DNA of 58,851 bases from Gamarada debralockiae (Eukaryota; Ascomycota; Leotiomycetes; Helotiales; Hyphodiscaceae). This document shows, in pieces, positions 45,833-58,508 of the stretch. The translations under genes were made by a program, and so were the position numbers. Positions within the stretch are counted from its first letter, which is position 1, and each line of letters opens with the position of its first letter. Location of the stretch: assembly GCA_002803225.1 (NCBI GenBank), contig NXFV01000454.1, forward strand, positions 1 through 58,851, given 5' to 3'. The notes under the pieces are model-generated. The model was not told the DNA's origin, did not search any database, and was given only the letters and a program-made list of their open reading frames with translations.

Positions 45833-48800
45833 TCAAACCACTAGCCTCTCAGCCTCCTTCAGGCACACCGCCGCAGCCACATACCCAAAACTCCGCAATA
45901 CCACCCGGCCTCTCTTCCCAAATTCCCATACCTTTGCACTGTCCTTCAATCCCACCCACAAACAAGCCATACTCATTGCCAAAGCCTGCTTCCCCATCGC
46001 TGGATCAGCATTCGCTTCCTCACCTTCCCGTTCATCCAAATGGCTAGCTTTGCCAGTAATGCATTTAACGATGTAGGAGAGGTCATCCTCGAAACGCTCT
46101 TTCATGGATATGGACAATTCGCGTTGACGTGTTGTTAGCGCCCCGGTTTTGCCCAGGATGTTGCCTACGAAGACTTCAACTTCAGAGAGCGGGTGCTGTG
46201 GCCGCGGTCCATATTCAACCATTATGTTAAGGAGACAGTCTTCGTATCTATTGGCGGTGAGCGAGCAGTGCATAGTATTAGGGCATATCAATAGTAAGGC
46301 GGCAAGATGCCCAGAAAACTTAAAACTTACTCATCGCGAATACCTCTTGCCTGATCGAGGTAACTATCCCATTTGATATCTTGACAGCGCTCATCGACAT
46401 GACTCCAAACACCTTCCAGAACGGACCCGCAGCGCTCCAATCTGGTTCGTTGGACAGAGTGAAAGATGTTACGCTCATCAATGGCATCGAATAATTTGCC
46501 TAAGATTTTTCTGCTAGGGTAATACCTGTACGTTTGAGAATCTTCATCGTCGTCGATGCTATTATCGCCTCCAGGTTTGGCATTTTCAAAGGAGATGGGC
46601 TTATCGTCCAGAATGTCCACGTACGGACCAGGTGCCATAAAATGCGGGCGGAACCGGCTGTATTTGGGCATTCTATTCATGTCAACCTGCACATATGCTT
46701 AGCATCCATGCATCATCATAGTTCCGAACATACTGGTATGCCAGTCTTAGAGAAGTCGACAGCCGTAGAGGCCATCTCAGCCAATAAGATGCAACGCGGA
46801 TCCAGGACCCCTTTTTCGCTCTGATCAGCGAGCATTTTATGCGTATTACAGATACGCCCAAGTTGATCAGTTTCCATGAACTTGACAAAGAAATCTGTTA
46901 TATCTTTGGTTTCAACCGGTCGATTAAGGCCGCGACAGGTCTGTCTAGCGTAATCGGCAGGTGCAAAGACCTTTTTAGGTCGAGCATTTGCGTCGAAGAT
47001 GATGTGGTAGGTATCCCCATCAAGATCCCCACCACTCAATTGGCTTGGCAAGTCTCTTGAGCCCTTCTGGCTAAAACATATGCAATTACGCAGTTGCATT
47101 AGTGGAGAATCTTCTGGAACGGTGGCAGCTGTAGCAAGTTGAATGTCGCCTGGATGCAGTGCTGGAGAGCGGGTAATGACTACCTTTCCTCCGTCCTTTC
47201 CCTTGATGACCCTTGCCCGTCCGTCAACCTCCACGATGCAAAAGATCTGACCCTCTTCGAGGATCCCTGTCTCATCCATAATTCCAAGTAGCGTAAAGCC
47301 ATCCTGGACCGGGATTCGTGCCTTATACTTGAGAGCTCGGAGCTGAATCAGCACCGCCGCCTCGACCACGTCCGTTAAGAATCTATCGTCTTGGAAGGAT
47401 AGCCGCAGTTGAGATAGCTTATTAATGAACCACGGCAAATCAATTTTATCTCCAATAGACTGTGTCTTTAGAAACGTCGAAGCATTTCTAGTACTGGACG
47501 TGGTCATTCGAAGACGATCAACTTCTCTCGCTTGAAGATGTATGAAGAAGTCATGGTCTACACCCATGTCTTCAAGAATCTTGATCATCTGCTCGTTGAG
47601 ATATAAGGGAAGTGGCTTGTATCCGGCTGTACATATTTCGAGATCGGTGGAGTTGGATTCCCGGAATTTTATCATGGATGGTCGTAAGAACACGGACATT
47701 TCGTTCAAACGACTGTCTAGCGCTATCATTCCTTTCGCACCTACTCAGGCATATCACCAAAATATCAGCACGGAAGCCATTCGTGAGGAAGATACTACTA
47801 CTAACGTAGAGAGAAGGAAAGTAAGTTAGAGAAGGGAATGAAACAAGAGTGGAGATGGAAACAAGGGGTAGACTAAGGAAGATTCATAAAGCTAATATAG
47901 CAATTAAAGCAAAGATATGTCGTCCATGAAGTGTCAAGCACATCTACTTATGGCAATATAATCAGGCATGTATTCATACGTACCTTGGTATCGAATCTGA
48001 AGGACTGTTGGCTTCTTTTTCCCAGCAAGGAGCCCATCCCATATCAGCTCTAGAGCCTCCTTTGAGACTGTTCCTACACCATCACTAAAGACTCGCCCGT
48101 TCCTCTCCACGTCTGGCATCTCTTTGACAACTTCAGGCGATAGAGTAATTGCGTCCCGCGTATCGGAAAAGGCTTGCCCAATCCGTGCAGCGCATCTCGC
48201 TGGAATCTGGATGTGCGAGAAATTTCCCAAGCCTTTGATGACATCCTGACTGAAGATAAGGCTACTGCCGTTGTAGAATGGGGCCATAAACCAACAGGAT
48301 TGGGACCGAAGAGAAGAGTGAGAGAATCCAAGAAATGAAAAATGCTGGCCAGCAATATGTAGACCGTCGTTTAAAATCTTCCTGAATCTGTCAAATATGG
48401 GCTCGTTCGACGCCTCCATATTGAATTGCAGCGGTAGGCTGTCTTCGTCACAAAATTGAACACGTAAGAAGTAGTCATGGTGCTTAGGATACTTTCTCAG
48501 AACTCGATTGTTGCTTTCTGCTTCAGGGCCGTTCAGGTAGATACCAGTAGGAGTAACTTTTGCCTTGTGGATGATAGCTACTTGTCCAGATTCCACTGGT
48601 TCTTCAGAATAAAAGCCGCCGTGATTCAATGTTTCTTCATTCTCCCTAAGTACATCCACCAGGTATTGGAGCCTGAAGTATTTGGGTTCCGTGTCTGGTC
48701 CTGCATACGGGATCTGGTGAACGAGTTTCCGGATTGCATTGACACAGACTCGTTTACCGGACCGCAAAAACATGCTTTTGAGCTCGGGAAGAAGCTGCGC

Positions 48801-49820
48801 GACTTTTTGGGGGGACAAATAACCATTTTGCGCCAACTTCTGTATTTGGAACTTTACCGCAAATGGAAGAGCAGTAGATTGGAGCAATGGCGTTAACCGA
48901 TCAAACTCTGCACGATATTGCTCACTTGGCTGGCTGACGCTTATGTGGCGCCGAGTTATTGGTCCCAAGCTGCGAATCTGATTTAATGATTTCATCTGCT
49001 CTTCTAGTTCATTTAGTTTGCCAAGTAAAACTCGATATACCAGACAGGTGCCAGAGATTTTTTCGTGATCTTCGTTCAAGCCAGGTGATCTGTTCCTGTC
49101 GGGCTCACTACGACAGGGCAGATCGTGATCCCCGAAAAGTCTCTCTATTATGCTCAGAAGGTCGTTGTGCTGCGTAGTTGAACATTGGAAGATCCGGGGA
49201 GCTTCTCTTAGAGTAAAAGTCATTGCTGGAGTCGGTGAGCTTTCCCATGCAACAGTCTCAATACTATAATACGGAATATCGAGACGCTGGTTTGTATCGG
49301 TTTTGAAGACGATAAGTTTCGATCGGAATGTCATGGTTGCCAACTCTTTCCATGTGAAGCAAGGCTTAAAGACAAGTCCGGATTCAATGTATTCCCAGAA
49401 CCCACATAATATTGACGTGCATATAAGCGTTCGACAGTCTTTCCTAGAGTCCGTCCCGTCAGGTTTTGCCACCGCCGTCTTATGCTCTACTCTGGCGTTT
49501 TTGTCCATTTCGAGGCTTCGCAACGCGAGGATATCCATCTTGTCGCTGAGGCTACAGTATAGCGGCCTGCCTTTAAACAGGAGATAGGTGCTGCCCGGCA
49601 ATGGAACATTGCGACCTGAGATGTTCTTGGCCTGTCCATGAAGGATTAAAAACCTCTGGCCATCTTCAGCGCGGAGAAAGATAAGTTTCGCCCAAGGCTT
49701 TCGCGCTATTTTTTGGCAAATCCAGTCTTCGATTTTGAGCTTGCTCAATATATCCTTAAAAAACCCATTTAAACTCTTCTCTGTCTCCCGCTCGGGAACC
49801 CCTCGGATGAACACTTCCAT
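45833..49820 (-). CDS. RNA-dependent RNA polymerase of the RNA-silencing type
   Basis: Four exons (49820-47984, 47740-46734, 46686-46331, 46247-45833) encode 1,204 residues. The catalytic signature of eukaryotic silencing RdRPs, SGGDLDGD, is intact near residue 840, with the Asp triad that binds magnesium. Upstream come DGVGTVSKEALELIW, IRYQGAKGMIALDSRL, IFRPSM-like VFLRPSMIKF, and GILEEGQIFC. The N-terminus has an RNA-binding-like region (MEVFIRGVPERETEKSL), which suggests the SAD-1/Rdp1 branch more than QDE-1. Such enzymes make double-stranded RNA for Dicer in quelling or meiotic silencing. The first intron is 243 nt, much longer than any other here, but its GTACGT/TAG ends join QIRYQ to GAKGM exactly in frame. 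No stops or frameshifts were found, so the gene looks functional. Confidence 0.92.
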
Positions 49821-51165
49821 TACCAACGCAGGAAGTTGATTATGAATTCACCCCAATATCTGCCGTAACCGGACAATTTGTAGGTTTGAGATCACTCTGA
49901 GCGATGTCTGTTGATAAGAATATCGGTGACTGTAGCCTGTGAGATCCCCGTAACAAGAATCAATTGCGAATAGTGATTGAAGCCGATCAGCGTCTATATC
50001 CCCTGAGTTGGCACCCCACTAAACTCAGGCAGCTCGCAAATGCTTTAGGCCTTGGCCTACACAAGACTCGAAGTGCGGGGTAGGCGCTTATGAACTGGCT
50101 AGCAGGTATGTCATAAAAGACTTAGAAGCAGATCTTGCTGTAAACCGTTTGCTATCTCACCAGGTTACACGTCTTTGGACGGAAAGATGTTCGTATGGTG
50201 GTGACAAGTAGAGTTGCGTATTAGAAACTCGGGAAACTGGTTATCTCATGCTAACAGTTAGTTTGTACGGTGAGCGTTAAAGACCATGTACGAATGATAC
50301 GTAACCTACGCGGACATGAGAATGCAGCGTTTACGGTTAGAGGTTGACGCTTAGTATATTCTGGACTATATCTACAGTACATACTAAAGCTTACAAAAGG
50401 CTATAAATATTTTATTCTTAAGTGTAAAAGCTGTTTATTATTTAATATATTCTTTAGTTAATAATTATGTCTTAAAAAGCTGGGATTCTTGTTATATCGT
50501 AAAGTACAAGTACTTTGTCATTCTTTTAATAAGGCTTCAATAACTGTAAAGATATATTACATCTGCTTACCTGACAGCCTAAACTGTTTAGGTAAGAAAT
50601 GATGATCAACAACTGTGACAGGTAATTAAGAGTGAAAGCCAATTGCACAAGTCAATGTTACGTACGAATAACCTTATCCAACATCACGTGCTATGTCTAT
50701 TACGCGAAGGTCTTATCTTTTCCTGCAGCTCCCCGTCTCGAGATAAGCTCCTCACGACGTCAGCCAACAATTTTACAGATCTTCTCTACACATTTTATAT
50801 CCAGCATGCTTATTATGCAGTAATTCCCGCTGGCTTGTGCACTGTTGTCCTATCCCATTCTTCTATCCCGTCAATCCATTGACAAATCTGTGACTCTCAT
50901 TCGCAGTGTCAACAATAGTCTCGTCCTGCAATGGCGGACATGCGACGTTCTTCCGATGTTGATCATTGGTCACATAGCTTTAAGTATCTAGTTCATCTCT
51001 TACGCCCTTTCTTACTAGCAAATGTACTGTCATACTATCAGAGATAGTACGCCTGTTGGCAGAGACTTCAATTGATAGCTTCATTCTCCATATTTCTCAG
51101 CTACTATAATGTCGCGAAAGTACTCAATTGCAAGCAGCGTGTGACATTTCTCGTCGGCAGACAGA
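49821..51165. other. AT-rich intergenic region, 1.3 kb
   Basis: Gene-free. The block 50380-50580 is strongly AT-rich (runs such as TTTAATATATTC) and probably represents decayed repeats. The two ends hold the promoters of the RNA polymerase and MATE genes, which diverge. Confidence 0.6.
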
Positions 51166-52757
51166 ATGGACGATTCAAACGACACCAAATCATGGCTTCC
51201 CAAGTTCCTACGATCTTCGAAATCCTCCCCTACTTCTACCCCTCCAAACGAACGATCCTCCCTCCTCCCAAAACCTACCGACCAATCTGATGGCGAGACC
51301 TACGAGGTTGATGCTTCACCTGCAAGGCAATGGATTTCCGAATTCCTGCTCCTCTTACGTGGATCCGTCCCGGTGATATTGGCATACACATTGCAGAACT
51401 CTCTGCAGACTTTCTCGGTGTTGATTGTTGGTCGATTGAGCCCTGAAGCTCTAGCTACAGCTGCGTTCAGCTACATGTTTGCTATGTCAACGGCATGGCT
51501 TATCGCGTTGGGAGGATCAACAGCTTTGGATACATTGGCTTCGTCTTCCTACACTGGCAGCAAGAATCCGCATGATCTAGGAATACTGTTGCAGAGAGGG
51601 TTTATCGTCTTGACGGCATTCTACATTCCAGTTGCAATACTATGGGCTTGTTCTGCACCTGTATTCCGACTTCTTGGCCAAGAAGAGTACATCTGCGTTG
51701 ATAGTGCAAAGTTCCTCACAGCATTGATACCGGGAGGACTGGGGTACATCTACTTTGAAGCCATGAAGAAATATCTACAAGCTCAAGGTTCGTCTCCTCC
51801 CCAAAATCTCAACTCCTACTGACGACAGCAGAAATCATGCGCCCAGGAACCTACGTCCTCCTCATAACCTCTCCTCTTAACGTTGCCCTCAACTACCTCT
51901 TCGTCTACACCTTCAAGCTGCACCTCATCGGCGCCCCCCTCGCCACTGGCGTATCCTACTGGCTCTCCTTTCTCCTCCTCGTTCTCTACTCTCGCTTCGT
52001 AGCGGGTTCTCGCTGCTGGGGAGGCTGGACCCGCGCTTCATTCCGCAATATATCAACCTTTGCGCGTCTCTCCGCTCTAGGCATAATCCACGTCGGTACA
52101 GAATGGTGGGCGTTTGAAATCGTAGCTTTGGCCGCTGGACATCTCGGCACAATTCCTCTTGCGGCACAAAGCGTCATCATGACGACGGACCAAGTCATGA
52201 ATACGATTCCCTTCGGCATCGGAGTAGCAGCTAGTGCGAGGGTGGGCAATCTACTCGGCGCGAAAAATGCAAAAGGTGCTGCGAGAGCAGCGAATGTAGC
52301 AGCGTGGTTGAGCATGGTGATGGGTGTGTTGGTCCTGACCGTCCTCATGGCAGTCAAGGATTTCTACGCCAAGATCTTCAACGACGACGTGAACGTCATT
52401 CGTTTGACTGCAGAAGTCATGCCCTACGTCGCCCTCTTCCAGATCGCTGATGGACTGAATGGGAGCTGTGGAGGCAGCTTGAGGGGAATGGGAAGGCAAC
52501 ATATTGGTGCTGCGGTCAACTTTGTGAGTTATTATATGGGAGCGCTGCCGTTGGGGATTTGGCTGGCGTTCCATGGATGGGGATTGGCTGGACTTTGGGT
52601 GGGACAGTGCATTGCGCTTTATTTAGTTGGGATTCTGGAGTGGGTTATTGTTGCTTGGAGTGATTGGGAGTATCAGGTACAGAAGGCGTTTGAAAGAATG
52701 GACGATGGTGATAGGACGGAGATTGGCGGTGGAGATGCGCTGTTGCCAGAGGGGTAG
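51166..52757 (+). CDS. MATE-family multidrug/organic-compound exporter
   Basis: Exons 51166-51787 and 51832-52757 encode 515 residues (516 with the alternative acceptor). A soluble N-terminus of about 60 residues contains NERSSLLP, a vacuole-type dileucine signal. Twelve helices follow with the fungal/plant MATE signatures LRGSVPVILAYTLQNSLQTFSVLIVGRLSPEALA, GGSTALDTLASSSYTG, and, in the second half, AAQSVIMTTDQVMNTIPFGIGVAASARVGNLLGA. MATE proteins export cationic or organic solutes using proton or sodium gradients. The intron ends CAGCAG, so two acceptors three bases apart give proteins differing by one Ala. Confidence 0.93.
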
Positions 52758-53714
52758 ACGAATGGGTGGGTTGGAGGATAGAGGGCTGATGTTTGAGGGT
52801 TGGGGGCTGGAGGTGAAGAATCTCAAGGCAAGTGGATGGGGATTAGATGATAACTTACGAGTGACGAATCTTTTTAGATAGAACCCAGTAACCCAAACCG
52901 TTGTGCCATGACCCGCATAAGATCCTGGAGCAAGTGCCTTGCGCTCTCTTTTTGTATTCCTGCATATGGTTCACATCATCTAAATCCGTCAACGCATCCT
53001 CCATCCCAACTGACGGTTTTCCTGCTGTGTCTAGCCCCTTCACCTGCCCAAAGCCATTAATTCGACTAGCCTCTTGATTTCTTCGCTTGTAGATATCGTC
53101 TCAGCAGTACCCGGGACTATATTGAAGGTAGAGTCACCGCTTTTCAATCCTCGAAGAACCTGAGCTCGTCTGCGATCATCAATAAACTTCTAGCTCTTTC
53201 CAAATTTTGTCGAGAGCCTTTGTCCGCCGCTCTGCTCCGAACGGCGAAGTCGCCCTTTTCTGCGTCCTCCGTCTTCTGTTGAAAGACTCGTCGCAGGATT
53301 CGAGGCATAAAAACATACTCCAAGCTTAGGTATAATATGATGGTCTCGGAATCAAAATCCTGTCTTTATCTGCTAAGATGATCGACCCTTGATCGTTGTA
53401 GAGAGCCAGCCAAAGTGCCTGAGGCATGCTTGAGCTCTGGAAGATCGTAATTTGCGAGCTCGCGTGGAGTAAAGAGATTTCGTAGCCCCTGTAGCATAGC
53501 CCCCCAAGTCAATCCATCATGCTATCCAACCCAATTTATTCTGCCGCAGCTTTCGAATCGAGGAGGTGTGATGGCTCTGGCCCTGGCCTCGCGCGCGATA
53601 TCGGCCTCCTCCTCCTTTCGTTCTCGACCTCTTCTTCTCTAGGTTAGCATCTCTATCAGACGTAAGGTCATGTGCGATATCGACAAAGACCTCGTGATTG
53701 AGGCCAAAATCGAG
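52758..53714 (-). pseudogene. Possible gene relic, unidentified
   Basis: The minus strand from about 53330 to 52860 shows stretches with protein-like character (ALDKIWKELE, LRGLKSGDSTFNIVPGTAETISTSEEIKRLVELMALGR, GLDTAGKPSVGMEDALTDLDDVNHMQEYKKRAQG) broken by stops and frame changes. They could be parts of a decayed gene or of an element associated with the adjacent repeat. I cannot name the family, and intact splicing cannot be excluded. Confidence 0.3.
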
Positions 53715-53935
53715 ACAGCCCTGGCCCTAGCCCTCTCTAATGTTTTCCGCTGCCACAGGGGGGATCCCAGTCTTCTCTCACTTGCCTAGTATAGCTTGGT
53801 AAAGCTCTTGTATATAAGCTTGAGCTCCTTATAGAGTTCTTCTTCTTTTCTCCTTAGCTTAGTTTTCTCTCATCTTAGTATGAATACCATCATGCTCTTC
53901 TTGAGGCCTGTGTGGTGCCGTGACTATATCCTTAG
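53715..53935 (+). repeat. Dispersed repeat, copy 2, RIP-like
   Basis: Same element as at 45105-45325. Relative to copy 1 it reads TATA where copy 1 has GTGG or GCAG contexts: GCGTGG to GTATAG, GGCAAAG to GGTAAAG, GTACATA to GTATATA, CTCGAG to CTTGAG, and CTCGCAG to CTTATAG. These are all C-to-T or G-to-A, as expected for RIP acting more strongly on this copy. Confidence 0.7.
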
Positions 53936-54159
53936 GAGACCTCTCCGGACAAAAACCTAAGTTGAATCTGTCAAACCTTCCTTCTATTTGTCGTCGCGAC
54001 GCAGAAGCCTAGTATCTGCGTAAAGCCGTTCCTAGGAGCCCTCTCCCTTGCGTCACCCCTTCTCTCTTGGTTGTTAGTCACCTGACTATAATTCTCACAA
54101 TATCTCCTCCTAGTACAGTTATTGCTTCCCAGGCCATCAATAGCGTAGAATTGATGACG

Positions 54160-54840
54160 AGCTTGCTTGCCTCCCCCCGGGGACGCCCTAAGACGACGAA
54201 AAGGTATCGACAGCGACCTCAATCAGCTCCAGCTGGCGACTTTGTTTTACTTCAGGTATCATCCTCTCCGAGGCCGCTCAGCCTCCTGCCGTTTGCGACG
54301 AATGTGCCCTTTAATTCGTATGACCGTCAGCACGAAACCACCTGCCTTCCTGATACCTGGGTCGACGTCCGACAAAAGATCTCGTGATGGGCTGATGGTG
54401 AAGACCATGAATGTCTCTTCTGGCTGAGCGGCATGGCCGGCACAGGGAAGTCGACGATTGTACATACGGTTGCGCGCGCCTGCTTTGAGCAGGGCCGGCT
54501 CGCAGCTAGCTTCTTCTTCTCAAGAGGCGGTGGTGATGTCGGTAACGCTAGCAAGTTTGTCACTATTATTACTGTACAGCTGGCGTTGCATGTCCCCCCG
54601 GTCGAGGAGTATATACGTCACGCTGTTACGGAGCGCAGCATCATCGCAAGCCAGTCCCTCGTGGACTAGTGACGCCAGCTCGTATGAGGACCGCTCTCAA
54701 AGCTAGACGGCGATGGCACATACCCGTCGTACGTTGTGGTCATAGATGCCCCGACGAGTGCGAAGATGAAACCGACATACGGATCATTTTACGACTCTTG
54801 GCTTAGGTTTGAGGCTGAAGAGGTACGGCTGTGCAGTGTT
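54160..54840 (+). pseudogene. NACHT/NLR-type STAND ATPase fragment, RIP-damaged
   Basis: The P-loop SGMAGTGKSTIVHTVAR is at about 54424-54476, preceded by CLPDTWVDVRQKIS and WADGEDHECLFWL and followed by LAASFFFSRGGGDVGNASKF, the typical fungal NACHT order. The Walker B region (VVVIDA, then DECEDETDIRIILRLLA in another frame) is reached after a frame change near 54750. In-frame stops at 54385 (TGA where Arg is expected), 54667 (TAG where Gln is expected), 54670 (TGA where Trp is expected) and 54685 (TGA where Arg is expected) are all one C-to-T or G-to-A step from the family residue. Functional fungal NLRs sense non-self or pathogens; this copy cannot make a full protein. No effector or repeat domain was found nearby. 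Confidence 0.82.
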
Positions 54841-55816
54841 TCCAGTAGTTTTAAGACGTAATATATGACCAGTTTCTAGACCCCTAATATTACTACAGTA
54901 TAGACTTTTTTGTATGGTATGATATGAAATAGGGGTCAGGATATATGATATCATACCATAATTATGACCAATATATTATACATACTACAAGTAATCACTC
55001 CTTCAGCGACTCTACCTTCGATTCCTTCTTGAAAGACCTAATCAACTTTGCCTCTTGGCCCTTAATTCCTAGCCAATCTCGTAGACAATCTAATGTCTTG
55101 ATTATATCGCTTATACGTCGATTCCTTCGATCTGTGATTGTGATTTCGAGTGGGAGAAGAGCCTCTCTGGCTCAGCCGACATACCAGGGGTAGACAAGAA
55201 ATTCAAGGCCATTTCGCTGAGATTGGGGTATGTCTTCTACTGTATGTTCTCTAATTACTCCTTGATTGCATCACCAACAACACTACTAGTGCCTCATAAA
55301 TGTTCCTGGGTTTTGGCGGACTCACCTGTGGATTTTGCCCACAGCGGTAATATTGTAGCCTGCGATTTCGAATACAATCTACAGGTCGCATACCCATTCC
55401 CCACGATAGCTACAAACCCTGGAGTTCGTATCGAAGTGCTTCTCCTTTGCCAACCTTCTGATGCTCAGCTTCATATCTACAAGGGCTAGCGTCTTGCATG
55501 GTTCGGATACTAGAGAGGGATTATTCTTATTGCTGTGATCGCCTGTTAGAAGGAGAATGATCCTGGAAATTACCTTGGGATTTTACTTCAAGCCTGGAAT
55601 GAGCGATGTGTGGGCGGGTACGTGAGCCAAGGTAGTTGGGAAGATAAGCAGTTTTACCCTGGAAAACTTAAGGAAGACCGGTCACATTAAAGTCTGAAGG
55701 TGAGTCAATACGAAAATTCTTCTTTAGGCGCTCATTTAGCTACGTCGAGCAAGGACAAGATACCGGAGGACGTATCGAGGCAGTCGACACCCACCATCAA
55801 CACACCATGACACCCC
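54841..55816. other. Degenerate AT-rich region
   Basis: The block 54855-54995 is AT-rich with repeated TATGATAT-like units. A plus-strand frame at 55223-55489 (88 codons) has some protein-like character but no known motif; it may be a remnant of the same NLR locus. No intact gene. Confidence 0.4.
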
Positions 55817-57463
55817 TCATCCTATCTCACGCGGCGACATTTGAGCATCCAGCTCTTGCATCTCCTGCTGGTGGAATTGTTGATATCCTGTTTGCCCCGT
55901 AAAAGAATTAGGTACGGGCTTGCTCGGGAACTGAGGTGCAGAAGTCCTATAATCGATTCCTTGAGATACTTGCAGAGGAGCTCCCGCAAAGCGAAATGTT
56001 TCTGTGCCATTTGCGGATCTGGTAAATGATGCAGATGCAGGGAGACCGTGGCTTTGGAATGGAGATTGTGCGTGCACGTACGCATTCGATAGCAAGGGAT
56101 CTTGAATCTGTTGCTGTGATCGCTGGGATGGAAAATGGTCGACATGCTCATGAGACGGAGCTTCTACTGGGACGGGATGAGTGGTTTCATTACTTGGCAG
56201 CTCGTTACGCGTAGAGTACGAGTATGGCGACATGGATGACATGGCACTCTGTTCTTGTTCTGTTGAGTTTTGTCCTTTGGCTTGGATTGCAGTTACCGCT
56301 GCCTCGACTTTCTTATATTTTCGTGTTCGCCAGACAAGGAGAACGGATAGTATGATAATTGAAATGCCAGCTACAAATGCTCCAGTGCCGATACCTACTT
56401 TTATGCCGGTGGAGAGAGTACTTCGAGGTTGGACGGGGTAGTGAAGCGCGTACACGATGTTTACCACCGCAGACGTAGGCTTTTGCGTCGTCGATTCAGT
56501 TGTGGAAATTGTGGTGTAGAAAGTTATAGCTGTATTATTCCCACTGGCTGTACTTGTATTGAAGGATGTTGTTTGTGGAGTGACTGGGACGCTTGGTGGC
56601 GAGAGAGGGCTGCTAAGTGAACTGTAGCAGGGAGTTTGGCCTCCCAGGATAGAATTCCAAAGCTGGAAGCCTCTGTCAACCACGTATGGTAAGTGATCAG
56701 TCTAAAGGCTAGAGGGTGGGGGGTTAAGGGTGTTAGCTTACGAGGGACAACATCCACCCGATACGGTCTGATAATCAGCTGGACAGTTTGATAGCGTTGA
56801 TTCAGTTGGAGAGGCGGGGTTGGGAAAGGCTTCAGAGCCGGTGTAGGGAGGCGTGACAGTTCCGTTAGGTCCAACATCTAACGTGATGGTGGATACAACT
56901 GTCACGGTAGTCGCAGTTGTTGAAGAGCTGGTTTGAGGTACGGAAAACGGACAGCAATCCGTTTTATCATCCACACATCCAATCGCAGGCGCCCAGTACA
57001 CAGTTGGTCCATCGATGAGGATATATTCCGGGGTAGAGCAATATCCTATTAGAAGAATACCCGAGCCAGTGTATGGCGGGATTGGTGAGTGTGTCGGTGT
57101 TGGTGTTGGGGGCCCAGTTGAAATGGGCTCGAGAACGAGAGTTGGAAAGGAAGAAGTAGTAACTTTTGGAGGGTTCACTCCGGTTGAAATCGTGATTGGT
57201 ACTGATGGACGGTAAGTAGACCACGGATCGACCGTAATACAGTAGTAGCAGACGGAATCAGTAGCAGCGTCCGCACAATTCCTCGTACTACAATCCCCGT
57301 ACGTGTCGGGTACAATACCGCCAGGGCATTGGAAACAGGTCTGCGAAATCTGGCAGGGAGAAAAAGGACTGCAAGTGCCAGGCAACAGATCCAAAGACGA
57401 GGAGGCTGCGGCGGATGGACCGAGAGAGAGCGTGAGCATCCCCGTGCTGCTAAAGACAGACAT
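55817..57463 (-). CDS. Cysteine-rich single-pass cell-surface protein
   Basis: Exons 57463-56742 and 56672-55817 encode 525 residues around a 69-nt intron (GTAAGC...CAG). The N-terminus resembles a signal peptide (LTLSLGPSAAASS). The ectodomain has about 18 cysteines (CSPFSPCQISQTCFQCPGG, CSTRNCADAATDSVCYYC, CPADYQTVSGGCCPS) separated by Thr/Ser/Pro-rich, probably O-glycosylated linkers. One transmembrane helix (VGIGTGAFVAGISIIILSVLLVW) is followed by the stop-transfer RTRKYKK and a 140-residue Ser/Gln/Pro-rich cytosolic tail. This layout is seen in fungal wall-stress sensors and adhesion-like proteins (WSC/Mid2-style organisation), though no WSC domain is recognised. The ligand is unknown. 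Confidence 0.82.
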
Positions 57464-58508
57464 TTCGACGGCAAATGCAACTAAACAATAATAATCGAGA
57501 AAGAAAACAATAAACAACCTCTTTCTCTCTCTCTCCCGCACAAACCAAATCAAGATGGAAAGATGATGTTGCTGAAGAAGAAATAAGATGTGGAATGGCG
57601 GAGGTAGGTAATTTAACGTACGAGACCACAGCGCCTACGCTGTCATGGGCGCTAATCAATAATGTGTGGAACATATCTAACCATTCCCATCTATTGGTGT
57701 GGTGCCCAGTTTCGTGTTGGCTGAGGGGCTGGTCAAGCCACGAAATCAATCGCATGTGGCATGATTGGCACGCCTGGTCCTGCAAACATTCTGACTGTAA
57801 ATAAGAAGGCGGAGGCTTAGCAAAACGGGGACTATGCCAGTTTTCGTTCGTTGTCTTTGGGTGGAAACCACAATCTAAAATTGAGCCTTAGTGATCCCCC
57901 ACCTCGTCGTAGGTAAACTGCTCGGAGTAGACATCTGGAAAGTGAAACGCTGAGCAAAAGCTTTGCTGCAGATGATAAGATAGGCCTTTTATGGAATATC
58001 AGAGACGATATTGCTTGAGGGTGCTGTGCCAAGTTTGGGTAGTGACATATATTTGCACTTATGATTTGAAGGGTTGACGTTTCCTGGTTTAAGAGTTTAA
58101 GGGAAGAAGTCGTCGCAGAGTTGCGAGTTTTAAAGTAGGTTTGATAGCTCTTCGCTGACACAAGAGGCTCGAGACTTCCAAGCTTTGGCTTCCTGGACGG
58201 AATTTACTTATGGAGAAGCGTTCTGGCGGCGTCTCAATGAGGAGTGTGGGGTTTGAATTTTGGCGAGACTTGTTCATTGCAGTCGGCGTATCGATTAGGA
58301 GCGTATGTAGCCATGCGTATGTGCGGCGTTGCGAAAGTTAATAGTGGGAGTCTTGTGTTGGAAATTTGCGAGCGTTGTCAGAAATAGAGGTGTTGGCAGC
58401 AGTAGTTCAGTGTATTGATTGATGTCTGTATTAATGTAATTGATGATGATGCTGTCAGGAAAAGGTTTTCCATCTAGTTCACTGATTACATAAGCATTTC
58501 CTGACAAC
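57464..58508. other. Intergenic region, 1 kb
   Basis: Upstream of the surface-protein gene. A CT-rich run at 57520-57540 lies in its leader. No further gene supported; the 109-codon minus frame at 58161-57832 shows no motif. Confidence 0.45.

Noticed and set aside
55223..55489. 88-codon plus-strand frame near the NLR relic
   Set aside because: No recognised motif and located in a degenerate region; may be a relic but cannot be supported.
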